A DNA stretch of 64,000 bases from Taklimakanibacter lacteus (GTDB lineage: Bacteria; Pseudomonadota; Alphaproteobacteria; Rhizobiales; Aestuariivirgaceae). How positions within the stretch are numbered: position 1 is the stretch's first letter; each line of letters opens with the position of its first letter. Of this stretch, positions 16,129 to 24,856 are shown in pieces. Made by a program: the position numbers and the translations under genes. The stretch covers positions 62,001-126,000 of the forward strand of contig QOZQ01000005.1 of assembly GCA_003576695.1 (NCBI GenBank). Direction: 5' to 3'. Under the pieces are notes generated by a model, which was not told the DNA's origin, did no database searches, and worked only from the letters and a program-made list of their open reading frames with translations.

Positions 16129-17473
16129 ATGACCGGACCATCGCGCTTCGAGCAGGCCACGAATGAGATGCTGGCCAAGACGAGGAAGTGCCAGGCCATG
16201 ACGGGCGACCGGGAGAGCATCCTGTTCTCCGGCATGCGCGCCAATCTCCATCTGCCGCATCCGATCTATATCGCATCCGGCGAAGGGGCCACCCTCACCG
16301 ATATCGACGGCAACACCTATATCGACACCTGCATGGGCTTCGGCGTCTGCGTGCTGGGCCACCGCCACCCCGACATCGCCGCTTCCATGGCGCGGATCTC
16401 AGGGAGCGGCTGGCATTTCGGCATTCATTCGCAGGAGCAGCTGCCTTTGGCGCGGCTTCTGCAGGACGCCGTCCCTTGCGCCGAGCGCATCCTGTTCTGC
16501 AATTCGGGCTCCGAGGCCACCTCCTATGCGATGCGCGCCGCCCGCGCTTTCACGGGGAAGGAGAAGATCGGCATATTCGACGGCTACTGGCACGGCATGC
16601 ATGATTATTGCATGGTGGCGCCCACCAACGTCTCCTCGCGCGACCGGCCGGCGGGCGTCGAGATCAGCACCGGGGTGCCCAAGGCCATTCGCGATCTCAC
16701 GGTTGCGCTGCCCTATCGCAACAGGTGCGCCTTCGACATCATCCGTGAGAACAAGGACGAGCTGGCGATGGTCATCATCGAGCCGGTGCAGCATTCGAAC
16801 CCGCAACGGGACGTGCGCGACTGGCTCCTGGAGCTTCAGCAGGTGTGCCGCGACTGCAATGTGCTCTTCTGCCTGGATGAGATGGTCACCGGCTTCCGCC
16901 TGGCCTATGGCGGCGGCCAGGAATATTTCGGCATCACGCCCGATCTCGCCACGCTCGGCAAGGCCTGCGGCGGCGGCCTGCCGATCGGCGTCATTGCGGG
17001 GCGCGAGGATTTCATGCGCATGTTCCTGCCCAGGACGGGCGAGCAGGGCGTGTTCACCGGCGGCACCTTCACCGGCAAATCCGCTGACCATGGCGGCCGG
17101 CACGGCTGCCGTCACCTGTTACAAGGAGCATCCGGAGATCTATGCCGGCATGGCGGCGCAGGGCGACCGCCTGACGGCGAAGTTCAACGAGTTTGCCGCG
17201 CGAAACAACATGGCGGTGCAGATGGGCAATATCGGCTCGATGTTCCACATCTACTTCCAGAGCGGGCGGGTCGCGTCGAGCTTCGACATCGACGAAAAGC
17301 CCCTCGAGCAGGCGCGCCAGGCCTTCCTGATGCACGCCCTCAACCGGGGCGTTCTGATTTCGGGCGGCAATCGCTATTATCTCTCAGCCGCCCATACGGC
17401 TGCGGTCGTCGACCAGATGATCGAGGTGTTCGAGGAGTCGCTGGCGCTGGTTCGAGAGGATGGGTTGTTTTAA
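16129..17473 (+). pseudogene. Class III aminotransferase (GSA aminomutase-like) with one-base frameshift
   Basis: PLP-dependent aminotransferase of the glutamate-1-semialdehyde aminomutase group, about 447 residues when repaired. The first frame reads through CNSGSEAT (phosphate contacts, about residues 124-131), DGYWHG, FCLDEMVTGFR and the PLP lysine in LGKACGG (Lys278). At 17077-17079 an AAA where AA would fit shifts the frame. From there the other frame gives NPLTMAAGTAAVTCYKEH through to a normal C-terminus ending at 17473. All expected parts are present, so this is either a very recent inactivation or a sequencing error in a short A run. Unrepaired, the frame ends in unrelated sequence at 17517. 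Confidence 0.85.
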
Positions 17474-17563
17474 AAGTGTCGGCGGAGTCGTGTTGGCGCG
17501 ATCGCGTCGATATTTAAAAAAGCTGATTTCTTTGCAGTAGGTTGATCGTCTGGAGCCGGCGCA

Positions 17564-18490
17564 ATGATAGAGAAGATCGCCTCAATGGCCGACAACAAAG
17601 GAAAGCTCGACGAGCATACTGCCGAGGAGCTTAAGGTGCTCGACACCTCGTTGGCGCAAATGCGTGAAAGGCATTTCCCAAGGATCGCAACCAAAGACCT
17701 TCAGGCCGTTGTATATCATTATACGAATGACGAGGGGCTCAAGGGGATACTCCAATCCTCCCAGCTTTGGTTTACCAGTATATTTAACCTCAATGATCCT
17801 TCAGAATTAACTCGCGGCATGCAGGCTGGCCAGGATCTCCTCATAGGGGCCTTGGGTCACAGAGGCAGCAAGATAAGAAAATTTATAGAAGATCGGCCCT
17901 TAGACGCGGCTTACCTCAAATCAACCAGGTTCTTCACTTGCTCCTTCAGCACCGACAGCGATGAGCTGGGGCAGTGGCGATCCTATGCTGACGATGGCAG
18001 GGGCTTTGCTATCGGCTTTGAAAGCAAAAATCTATTGCAAGACCAGAATACAATTACCTATCCCGTAAAATATGACGACAAATCCTTTAATGAAACCGCT
18101 CGGGACCTCATCGCCATTGCCATTCCATTCTTGCTTAAACATGAAGGTAGCGGCGTCGACGTCGCAAGACCCGCTGTCTCGGGATATGCTTCTCTCCTAG
18201 CCTCACTTACTATGGCGGCGATCCTTCATAAGCATGAGGACTACAAGCAAGAAAGTGAGGTTAGATCTATAGTTCGAGCCAAGCAGGGTTTTCAGTACCG
18301 AATGCGACCCTATGATTTGGTTCAATATGTCCCGTATCACTATGGAGATACACAAATCATTCGCGAGATTGTGGTCGGCCCATCCCAAAGAGAACGTTCA
18401 GCTGCGTTCGTGAGAGACTGCCTTAGTGCATTTTACAAGCACAAAGTCGAGATTCGGTTTTCTGACATCCCTTATCGACCATCTCGCTAG
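17564..18490 (+). CDS. DUF2971 family protein
   Basis: A 308-residue soluble protein. VYHYTNDEGLKGILQSSQLW (about 50-69), IFNLNDPSE (about 73-81), FTCSFSTDSDELGQWRSYAD and GRGFAIGF are the signature blocks of DUF2971, a family with an ART-like look that often turns up in defence islands and next to restriction or abortive-infection genes. Its function is not established. A GGAG site precedes the ATG. Base composition is clearly more AT-rich than the flanking core, marking the left side of a transferred island. It is transcribed toward the cyclase operon's end. Confidence 0.75.
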   Translation: MIEKIASMADNKGKLDEHTAEELKVLDTSLAQMRERHFPRIATKDLQAVVYHYTNDEGLKGILQSSQLWFTSIFNLNDPSELTRGMQAGQDLLIGALGHRGSKIRKFIEDRPLDAAYLKSTRFFTCSFSTDSDELGQWRSYADDGRGFAIGFESKNLLQDQNTITYPVKYDDKSFNETARDLIAIAIPFLLKHEGSGVDVARPAVSGYASLLASLTMAAILHKHEDYKQESEVRSIVRAKQGFQYRMRPYDLVQYVPYHYGDTQIIREIVVGPSQRERSAAFVRDCLSAFYKHKVEIRFSDIPYRPSR

Positions 18491-18612
18491 TTGTACAGCA
18501 CGTCTCCGTCCCCATTCGCGCTATTTTCCTCCACGAGACCAGAGTCTTAGCAAATCGATACATGGAGCTTTCAGCCACTTCGAGTATCGCCTGAACCACT
18601 TCTCACTGCCAC

Positions 18613-19437
18613 TTACTCGTTTCGCGCCCTGGCGCGCCGAAGGGCGCGACGATCGGGCAAGGGCTTCCATTTCGGACTAAGAGGACACGTCGCCATCGTG
18701 CCGCAGCACAGCTTCCCCTCGTTCAACTTCCAGAAGTCCTGCTCGGCGTCGCGGCGCCGAGCCTCGAGGACGACGAGACAGGGCTCGTTAGCCTTGCGGC
18801 ACTCTTTGCGTAGCATGCGCCCGCCCCGACTGTCGATTCGCCCGCATATGCAAGGCATACGTCCGTTTAGCAGACGATTGCCATCATCTGTTACTTGCCA
18901 GACGTTGTCCGAGACCCAGCCGACGCCATGCATCGCGGACCTGAAGTCTTCGAGTTTGTCTAGCTGCCTCGCAGCCGCTTCTCCCTCCATCTGAAAGAAT
19001 GCAGCGGCGCCGTGGGCGAGCGCGGCATAGTCTGGCCAATAGCCGGTGTTGGTCGCGGTATCTTGGCACAGGAGGAAGGAACGGAGCTTTTCCCACCACT
19101 GCCTACCGGTATCAGCATTGATCACTTGGTTCCCAGCTTCATACCCAAGGCAGAACGAGGTATCGTCGTTAATGTGCCGCTCTGGACAGAACGAAGGCAG
19201 CAAGTCGGGCTGGCATTCGCGAATTTCTACCTCTCCCGCGAAGTCGCGCGATAGCCGAAGTCGGTATTGGCGCCCTTTTTTTCCGCTGCCTTGGACGGCT
19301 TGCGCACTCAGGTTCACACCGTCCTGCGTTTCCTGCTCGATCACTACCCACTGGGGTGCGCAATCGACAAGTAGCCGCAAACCAGCATGGTTTGCCCTAT
19401 CGGGAGAGGTCTGAATTTCCGCAATCGTCTCGGCCAC
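18613..19437 (-). CDS. Cysteine-rich protein resembling E2-associated Cys-rich proteins
   Basis: A 274-residue protein, last gene of the cyclase operon. The core SFCPERHINDDTSFCLGYE (Cys84, His88, Cys96) followed by WWEKLRSFLLCQDTA, WPDYAALAHG and a C-terminal field of cysteines (196, 198, 213, 220, 244, 245, 251) suggests bound zinc. The RHIN-FCLG block is what I recall from cysteine-rich proteins that accompany bacterial E2 (ubiquitin-conjugating-like) and cyclic-nucleotide conflict modules. No E1, E2 or JAB gene is visible here. The start is GTG at 19437, eight bases after the previous stop. Family assignment is from memory of the motif and needs a profile search. Confidence 0.5.
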   Translation of the reverse strand: MAETIAEIQTSPDRANHAGLRLLVDCAPQWVVIEQETQDGVNLSAQAVQGSGKKGRQYRLRLSRDFAGEVEIRECQPDLLPSFCPERHINDDTSFCLGYEAGNQVINADTGRQWWEKLRSFLLCQDTATNTGYWPDYAALAHGAAAFFQMEGEAAARQLDKLEDFRSAMHGVGWVSDNVWQVTDDGNRLLNGRMPCICGRIDSRGGRMLRKECRKANEPCLVVLEARRRDAEQDFWKLNEGKLCCGTMATCPLSPKWKPLPDRRALRRARARNE

Positions 19438-19445
19438 AGCGAGTA

Positions 19446-20921
19446 TCAGCTCACATGGGACCGTGCGGAGGGCTGCTGGCTGATGATGGTGGTGACTTGC
19501 GAAACAGGGGCCCCAAGCAGATTAGCGGCATCGTCGTATTCAGGGATGCGCCTTGTGCTTCCGAAATGCTGTCTCACGCGATGGGAAGCCACATTCATAG
19601 CGCCCTCGCCCAGGCGGGTGCCACCATTCTCGATCTGCTGCTGAGCACGCTCGGACTCAATGACCGCTTTGCCTGCGGCGCATCGAATGCTTTCCTCGCC
19701 GGGCCGGCCGATCCTGGTGAGGGGCACCACGCCGTAATCGATGCCGATTGCGAGATCAAGATCTTGCAGTCCAGGAACGATCTCGCAACACAAATCAAAG
19801 GAAGACTTCATCGCTGCTGCGCACATGCAAGCATCCAAGACGGCTCCGGCATCATCGTCGGTCGCTACTGTCCCTTTTGTCATTAAGCCGTGGATGCAAT
19901 CGCCGATGAACCGCACCCGTTTGCCCTCGCAATCTGCTTTCAGGACATCGTTCAGCTCTTCGCGGATCACATGTATGCCGACGACGGCGGTCTTGATGGC
20001 CTCGGGCCCTTGGCGGATGGCGTTATCGACGAAGGCGGTATAGCCGTCGATATCGGCGAACAGGGATGCCATGCCCATGCGAACTGTGTTTGAGGGGCTG
20101 AGTTCGGAGAACTTCGTCTTGGACAGGGGTGGCGTGGCGCGCCTGAACCCAAATTTGGCCCTATTGGTTGCAGACGCAATGACACGGTTCGCCGCGGCAT
20201 CGACAGACGTGAAGGGATACTGTCGCCTTGCGAGATCGATCAGGTCTTGCCGCGCCCGAAAGGATGGGATGCCAGACTGCGAAGGAACCTGGGTGACGAT
20301 CTGCTGGGCATTGGGCATCAGAAAGATGCCACTCTCCTGCCCGCTCGACGCGAGCTTTGCCGCGTGATTGGCGGGCGATCCGAGGAACAGCGTGTCGGTA
20401 TCGTGGGAGCGCCCGGTAGTCATCGCCAAGCATCTGCCTTGGTCGATGCCGAACCGAATTCGGGAGGAAAAGCCGTAAGCCTGTCCGACGCGCGCTGCCG
20501 CTTCACCGAGCTTTGCGGCAAGCGCCATAGCTCGCAGAATCTGCTCCCTTGGATCTTTGATTGGGTAAACGACGACGGCATGCAAACGAGGGCCGTGAAA
20601 ATCGACCCTGAGCGCGTCATCACCATCAACAATGCTATCCCAGACTTGGTAGTGGGTGTTAAGGAAATCGAGGACTCTTTTGTGGCTAGCCTCCGTCTCC
20701 CCTTTGCCTTGCTCGACTACGAGGTCGTCAAAATCGACGAGCTGACCATAAAGCTGAGCGCCTTCGACCAAAATGGCGCGAGTGTTTGGAAAGCGCCCCT
20801 CCGATCGCGCGGTGGCCGCATCAGCTCGGACGCGCGCCAATGTAAGGTTCGCGTCGACCGATGGGGCACGTTTAATATGCTCTTTAATCCGGGCAATGGC
20901 CCGATCTTCATTCCATGCCAT
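19446..20921 (-). CDS. Tandem class III cyclase-domain protein
   Basis: A 491-residue protein with two cyclase homology domains. Domain 2 (about 283-460) has FADIDGYTAF (Asp290) and RFIGDCIHG (Asp341), the two metal-binding aspartates, but lacks the Asn of the transition-state pair. Domain 1 (about 47-205) lacks the aspartates but has LGSPANHAAKL with Asn185 and Lys189 at the Asn/Arg positions. Together they could form one composite active site inside a single chain, as in mammalian adenylyl cyclases. The ATG overlaps the upstream cyclase gene by 14 bases, with an internal GGAG site, so synthesis is coupled. The product nucleotide is unknown; a purely regulatory role is possible. Confidence 0.7.
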   Translation of the reverse strand: MAWNEDRAIARIKEHIKRAPSVDANLTLARVRADAATARSEGRFPNTRAILVEGAQLYGQLVDFDDLVVEQGKGETEASHKRVLDFLNTHYQVWDSIVDGDDALRVDFHGPRLHAVVVYPIKDPREQILRAMALAAKLGEAAARVGQAYGFSSRIRFGIDQGRCLAMTTGRSHDTDTLFLGSPANHAAKLASSGQESGIFLMPNAQQIVTQVPSQSGIPSFRARQDLIDLARRQYPFTSVDAAANRVIASATNRAKFGFRRATPPLSKTKFSELSPSNTVRMGMASLFADIDGYTAFVDNAIRQGPEAIKTAVVGIHVIREELNDVLKADCEGKRVRFIGDCIHGLMTKGTVATDDDAGAVLDACMCAAAMKSSFDLCCEIVPGLQDLDLAIGIDYGVVPLTRIGRPGEESIRCAAGKAVIESERAQQQIENGGTRLGEGAMNVASHRVRQHFGSTRRIPEYDDAANLLGAPVSQVTTIISQQPSARSHVS

Positions 20922-22062
20922 CTGATGCTCCTTCAGCCCAATAGACCACGAAATTGTCGTGCTTCACCTTTGCGTTGACAGGCCCGACGAGGCCACTCAC
21001 TGCACCCGTCGCGTAAATAAGATCGCGCAGCTCCGGACTTATGCGGATCGGTCCGAGGTCTGGGTAATGTTCCGGATCTGCGCGAAGCTGCTCGTATCGC
21101 GAGGCGAGATTGATCGTTTCGCCGAGAAGCGTGACCGCGATCCGTTCCTCAGTTCCAAAATCGCCGAAACAAGCTTGGCCAGTGTGCAGGCCGATTCGCA
21201 ACGAGAGTTCGGGTATGCCGCTTTCGTCAGTCACTCGCGCAAATTCGCGCACTATCCTTCTGGCGCACTTGTACGCCCGACCTGGCACGCCGTTCCGATG
21301 GGGACCATCGCAAAACCAATAGGCCATCATCCCGTCGCCCATCATCTTGTCGATCTCGCCGCCGTGTTCGCGGATGAGCTTCACTTGGAGGCCAAGAAGC
21401 GCCCGGGCAGCGTCTGCTACAACGCCAGGGTCTCGCGCCCGCGACCAGGTGCTGAAGCCGGCGATGTCGCTGAACCAGACCACCACGGTGCGGTCCGCTG
21501 TAAATGCCGACCGGCCGCTCATAGCAGCTTCGACCACTCCCAGGGCCGTCTTGTCGCAAAATCTGGTGAGCAGATGGTTCCTGTCGGCGACCTGGCTGGC
21601 CTGTTCCGCCCGCTGGCCGGTGGCCTCGACCAGTTTGACATTGATGACATTCGCTAGGAGTTCATACCAAAGCGCACGCTCTTCGGTCGTGAGCTTATCG
21701 ACGAGCGCAGCATCGAACCGCAGAACGCGGGTCTGGCCGTGAGCGACTAACCTTGCCGAACGCCCCGGAGATTTGCCGTCGGCCAGCTTTGCGCATGGAG
21801 TATTGGCGAGTAAGAACGCCTGCTCGCCAAGCAAATCGCCGCGAAGGCGCTTCCGGATCGGAGCGTCCGCCTGTTCGTAGACATCGACCTCGCCCTCAAT
21901 GACGAGCCATAAGCAATCGGCCGGGTCGCCCCGCCTGCAGAGCTCGGTCCCGTGCGGAGGCCGTTCAACCTGATATAGGCCATTCCTCGTCAACGCATCG
22001 TAGAGCTTGTCTGCGTGAACGGAGTAGCGGTGCAGGAATTCACGAAGCACAACAGGCCACAA
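20908..22062 (-). CDS. Cyclic-nucleotide-binding domain fused to a class III adenylate/guanylate cyclase
   Basis: A 384-residue fusion. Residues about 25-125 are a cNMP-binding domain (GTELCRRGDPADCLWLVIEG, then LLGEQAF and GRSARL in phosphate-cassette position, with an insertion between). Residues about 188-380 are a complete class III cyclase: metal Asp199 in FSDIAGFS and Asp243 in MMGDG, base-selecting Lys239 and Thr311, transition-state Asn318 and Arg322 in INLASR. Lys plus Thr favours ATP as substrate. The start is TTG at 22062 with AGGAG eight bases before. It heads the minus-strand operon. Feedback of the product on the attached CNB domain is likely. Confidence 0.85.
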   Translation of the reverse strand: MWPVVLREFLHRYSVHADKLYDALTRNGLYQVERPPHGTELCRRGDPADCLWLVIEGEVDVYEQADAPIRKRLRGDLLGEQAFLLANTPCAKLADGKSPGRSARLVAHGQTRVLRFDAALVDKLTTEERALWYELLANVINVKLVEATGQRAEQASQVADRNHLLTRFCDKTALGVVEAAMSGRSAFTADRTVVVWFSDIAGFSTWSRARDPGVVADAARALLGLQVKLIREHGGEIDKMMGDGMMAYWFCDGPHRNGVPGRAYKCARRIVREFARVTDESGIPELSLRIGLHTGQACFGDFGTEERIAVTLLGETINLASRYEQLRADPEHYPDLGPIRISPELRDLIYATGAVSGLVGPVNAKVKHDNFVVYWAEGASDGME

Positions 22063-22320
22063 TTGCCATTCTCCTGAAAATGAGAAACTATGCAGTTGCG
22101 TAAATTTTTGGAAAAATGGGGCTTACGCCTAGGCATTTCAATACTGAATTGCCGTTGGTAACTCTGATTAATTACTTGACGAAAACAGTCGCTTGGCGCC
22201 GCGCACCGAATCAGTAGCTAGGAGGAGTCGGATAAGACTTACTCGTGCTAGCGGCACTAGATGATAGCGTCGCTCCACTGACCTCCGCACCTCGCATCTC
22301 CTCTGTAAGGAGCAAACCGC
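22063..22320. promoter_or_regulatory. Divergent control region of the cyclase operon and the protease gene
   Basis: A 258-base AT-richer gap between two divergent starts. It must hold both promoters. TTACTTGACGAAAAC near 22173 contains a TTGACG -35-like box toward the plus strand, and AAGGAG (about 22309) is the protease ribosome binding site. No strong palindrome was found. Confidence 0.45.
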
Positions 22321-23136
22321 ATGCCTGTACTCGGCCCGCAAACCGCCATTGCGATTGAGCAGTTCGCTTCGAGGGTGACTGTTCCTCTTCTACTTAAAGA
22401 TACTAAACACGGAGTCGTTCCTCACGGTACGGGAACGTTCTTTGATATTGGAGGGCGCGTTTTCCTGGTAGTCGCTGCGCATCTCCTCGATGATATCGAG
22501 CTTTCTAAACTAGCCGTTCCGGTCGGCCCGCGGGGTCCTGAGGTGCTTACTTTGAGTCCGTTTGACACCTATCGACCACAGGACATCGACCTCGACGTTG
22601 CGATCGTGGAACCGACGGACATGGATCTACTTGCAAAGTTTCGCAAACACTGGCGCTTTCTAGATTTGTCAAACGTTGCGGTGCCATCCCAGGATGGCGC
22701 ATTTATCCTTTGCGGTTACCCAGCTTCGATCACCTTAAGGAGAGGGGATAAGCTGGGCGGTCAGCTCCTTACGTTCTATACGGAACGTCTAGGAACTCCG
22801 CCTAATCTAGCTATTTTTCGTGACCGGCCTCACGACCCGAGCGTCGATTTCTTTTTTAAGTATGACGAAACCGCAATGCTGGTCAACACAGCGGACGACG
22901 GAGAAACTCCGGAACTTCCCGGCGCGAGCGGTGCATCAATATGGGAGTGGAGCGAACTCCCGAAAGACGGCATTTGGACGCCCGAGGCTGCTTTGAAGGT
23001 CGTGGCCGTTCAATCGTCGTGGAACGAGAGGACGAAAAAGTGGTTTCGGGCTACCGGTTGGCAAGTGGTTTTTAACTTGCTGCGGCAAGCCGGGGTTCTT
23101 GGCCTGCCTGCTAACTCGATTGTAAAGCAGCCGTGA
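22321..23136 (+). CDS. Trypsin-like serine protease, cytoplasmic, intact triad
   Basis: A 271-residue protein with no signal peptide. A chymotrypsin-type triad can be placed: His54 in VVAAHLLDD, Asp92 in DIDLDVAIV and Ser203 in PGASGAS, with GTGTFFDIGGRVFLVV as the first barrel strands. An AAGGAG site precedes the ATG. It is transcribed divergently from the cyclase operon. Cytoplasmic trypsin-like proteases are known as effectors in several bacterial immune systems, so it is a candidate effector, though nothing in the sequence links it directly to a cyclic nucleotide. Confidence 0.75.
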   Translation: MPVLGPQTAIAIEQFASRVTVPLLLKDTKHGVVPHGTGTFFDIGGRVFLVVAAHLLDDIELSKLAVPVGPRGPEVLTLSPFDTYRPQDIDLDVAIVEPTDMDLLAKFRKHWRFLDLSNVAVPSQDGAFILCGYPASITLRRGDKLGGQLLTFYTERLGTPPNLAIFRDRPHDPSVDFFFKYDETAMLVNTADDGETPELPGASGASIWEWSELPKDGIWTPEAALKVVAVQSSWNERTKKWFRATGWQVVFNLLRQAGVLGLPANSIVKQP

Positions 23137-23238
23137 GATATGAGGCCTCAGTTTTATTCTGACCAACCCCTCCGACAGTATCTGGGAGTTGGGATGAACA
23201 ATACCAGAGAAAGTAGAGAAGGATTGGACAAGAACCAG

Positions 23239-24063
23239 TTACACCAGATTATCAGACCTAGGATCGCGAGTACCGAGAAGATAGAGGCCACTATGGACAT
23301 CCACAAGACTCCAGGCTGGTAACCCTTTCAGTACATTCACAAACAAGTCGTTGTTCTCAAAAATCGCCCCCGGCTCGAATGCCTCATCATCTAGCTCACT
23401 GCCAGAAGGCTTCTTTGGCAGAAAATGCACACGGTGCAACAGATTCAATGCGTTGAAGATTGGGCCACCAGGCGGCAGCATTACACGAGGCTCAACGAGA
23501 GATTTGGCCAAACCGGGTTGGGCGAACAACGCGACCATAAACATTGCGGTCGCATTCCAACTGCCGATATAGCGAGGTCGGTCCTTCGAAATAATCGGAC
23601 TAAACCACCGGTCTTCAGCGGCGCGCAATCGATCCAAGTCGTTAGGCAAGGTGTCGGGCAGTTTGACCCTAGAAAAAAGCGTATGTGCGCCACGAAGTGA
23701 ATCTTCGATAGGAGCTGGACCGCGTTCATAGTGGAACATTTTTGCAAGTTTCAAGTCGTCGTCGTTCCAGTTCGCGATTAGTCGACAGGCTACCTTCGTG
23801 AACTCAACATCTAATTGGGCCAAATGCCCCCATGAAAGCCCTATTGCGAAGCAGATGTGCCACGGATTAGCGGTCGCGAGTTCCTTCATCTGTGCGGCAA
23901 CTTCATTGAACGCCAGTTTGTTCAACGTTTGGCCGCTCGCTTTGAGCAACTGTTGGACCTTGATACGAGCTGGCCCACCTTTTGGACCGCCGCCCTTTTC
24001 ACATAGGTCCTTAAAGGTGCGTTGAGTATCGTTCAAGGGTTTAGGAAAACCAGCTGTGAGCAT
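23239..24063 (-). CDS. Hypothetical protein of the AT-rich island
   Basis: A 274-residue protein that I do not recognise. The N-terminal third is basic (KGGGPKGGPARIKVQQLL), the middle is helical (FAIGLSWGHLAQLDVEFTKV) and there is an AEDRWFSPIISKDRPRYIG block. No membrane segment or signal peptide is evident. It converges with the protease gene, leaving about 100 bases between stops. Codon use matches the island rather than the core genome, so it probably arrived with the cyclase cluster. Confidence 0.6.
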   Translation of the reverse strand: MLTAGFPKPLNDTQRTFKDLCEKGGGPKGGPARIKVQQLLKASGQTLNKLAFNEVAAQMKELATANPWHICFAIGLSWGHLAQLDVEFTKVACRLIANWNDDDLKLAKMFHYERGPAPIEDSLRGAHTLFSRVKLPDTLPNDLDRLRAAEDRWFSPIISKDRPRYIGSWNATAMFMVALFAQPGLAKSLVEPRVMLPPGGPIFNALNLLHRVHFLPKKPSGSELDDEAFEPGAIFENNDLFVNVLKGLPAWSLVDVHSGLYLLGTRDPRSDNLV

Positions 24064-24235
24064 TGCAACCCCAACAAAAGTTGGTTTACTTCGTTACGTT
24101 TTCTATGTGCGCTTGGCACAAATAACACAAGAACCTCATCAAGGCTCCGTTATGGGCTTTACTAACAAGGACTTAGGGGTAATTACAGTGCTCAGACGAA
24201 AATAGCGCTTGATCTTGCGGGCCAAAGCGTGTGAT

Positions 24236-24312
24236 TTGGAAAATATCAGGATCGAAGAAATTGCGCCCGCGACTCATATCCGCGGGCCTTTCTATTCTGA
24301 ACACCGCTTGCG
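24236..24312. repeat. Phage-associated repeat block, copy 1
   Basis: About 77 bases that recur at 31170-31247: shared text includes CCGCGGG hairpin arms and TTCTATTCTGAACACC versus TTCGATTCTGAACGGC. GCCCGCG (24265-24271) pairs with CGCGGGC (24281-24287), then CTTTCT, which resembles a terminator. It sits in a 331-base gap upstream of the terminase genes; the rest of that gap (24064-24235) shows nothing recognisable. Confidence 0.65.
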
Positions 24313-24394
24313 CTCAAAACCGCAACCTACCACGGGCTTCCTCAAACCAAGCCTGCCTCATCCTTCTCTCTAGTCCAGACATTACGGGTGCATC

Positions 24395-24856
24395 ATGGTC
24401 GCCCATCGATTCAAGGGACGGAATTCCACGGTTCCGACATTCCTCACAGAGACGGGCCATCGCCACTCGAGCGCACCGGCACAAGACGACTCTCCGCCGG
24501 AGCAAGTGCCCGAGCCGTCGAGACAGTCGCCCCCGCCAGTCCAGCCGCCGTCACCCGCCCTGTTGCCGGCCTTTTCACCTTCACCACCCGCTCGCGCCCT
24601 GCGCAATGCCGAACGGATCGCGGCGGATCGTCAGAAGATTGCCGACAGCGGCATCCTGGACATCTTCCTCGATTGCATGCGCGGCAAGATCGAGCTTAGC
24701 CAGGTCCAGGTCAATATCGGCTTCGGCCTGCTGAAGAAGGTCCTGCCGGATTTCTCCACGAGCGCCCCGCCAACTGACGATGAGGAGAAGCGGGACGATG
24801 GCGGAGGCGGCACTTCCCCGGAACCCGAATTCGAGGTCGTCATTGTCGACCCCTAA
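24395..24856 (+). CDS. Putative phage small terminase-like protein
   Basis: A 153-residue protein immediately upstream of and overlapping the large terminase. The N-terminal half is Pro/Ser-rich and disordered; the C-terminal half ILDIFLDCMRGKIELSQVQV then GFGLLKKVLPDFS looks like the DNA-recognition/oligomerisation helices found in the gene before the terminase in many alphaproteobacterial prophages. It has an acidic tail. Assignment rests on position and the LLKKVLPD block, not on a catalytic motif. Confidence 0.5.
   Translation: MVAHRFKGRNSTVPTFLTETGHRHSSAPAQDDSPPEQVPEPSRQSPPPVQPPSPALLPAFSPSPPARALRNAERIAADRQKIADSGILDIFLDCMRGKIELSQVQVNIGFGLLKKVLPDFSTSAPPTDDEEKRDDGGGGTSPEPEFEVVIVDP

Noticed and set aside
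24230-24310. tRNA or tmRNA-like fold
   Set aside because: The hairpin and repeat do not give an acceptor stem, anticodon arm or T-loop; it is a phage-associated repeat.
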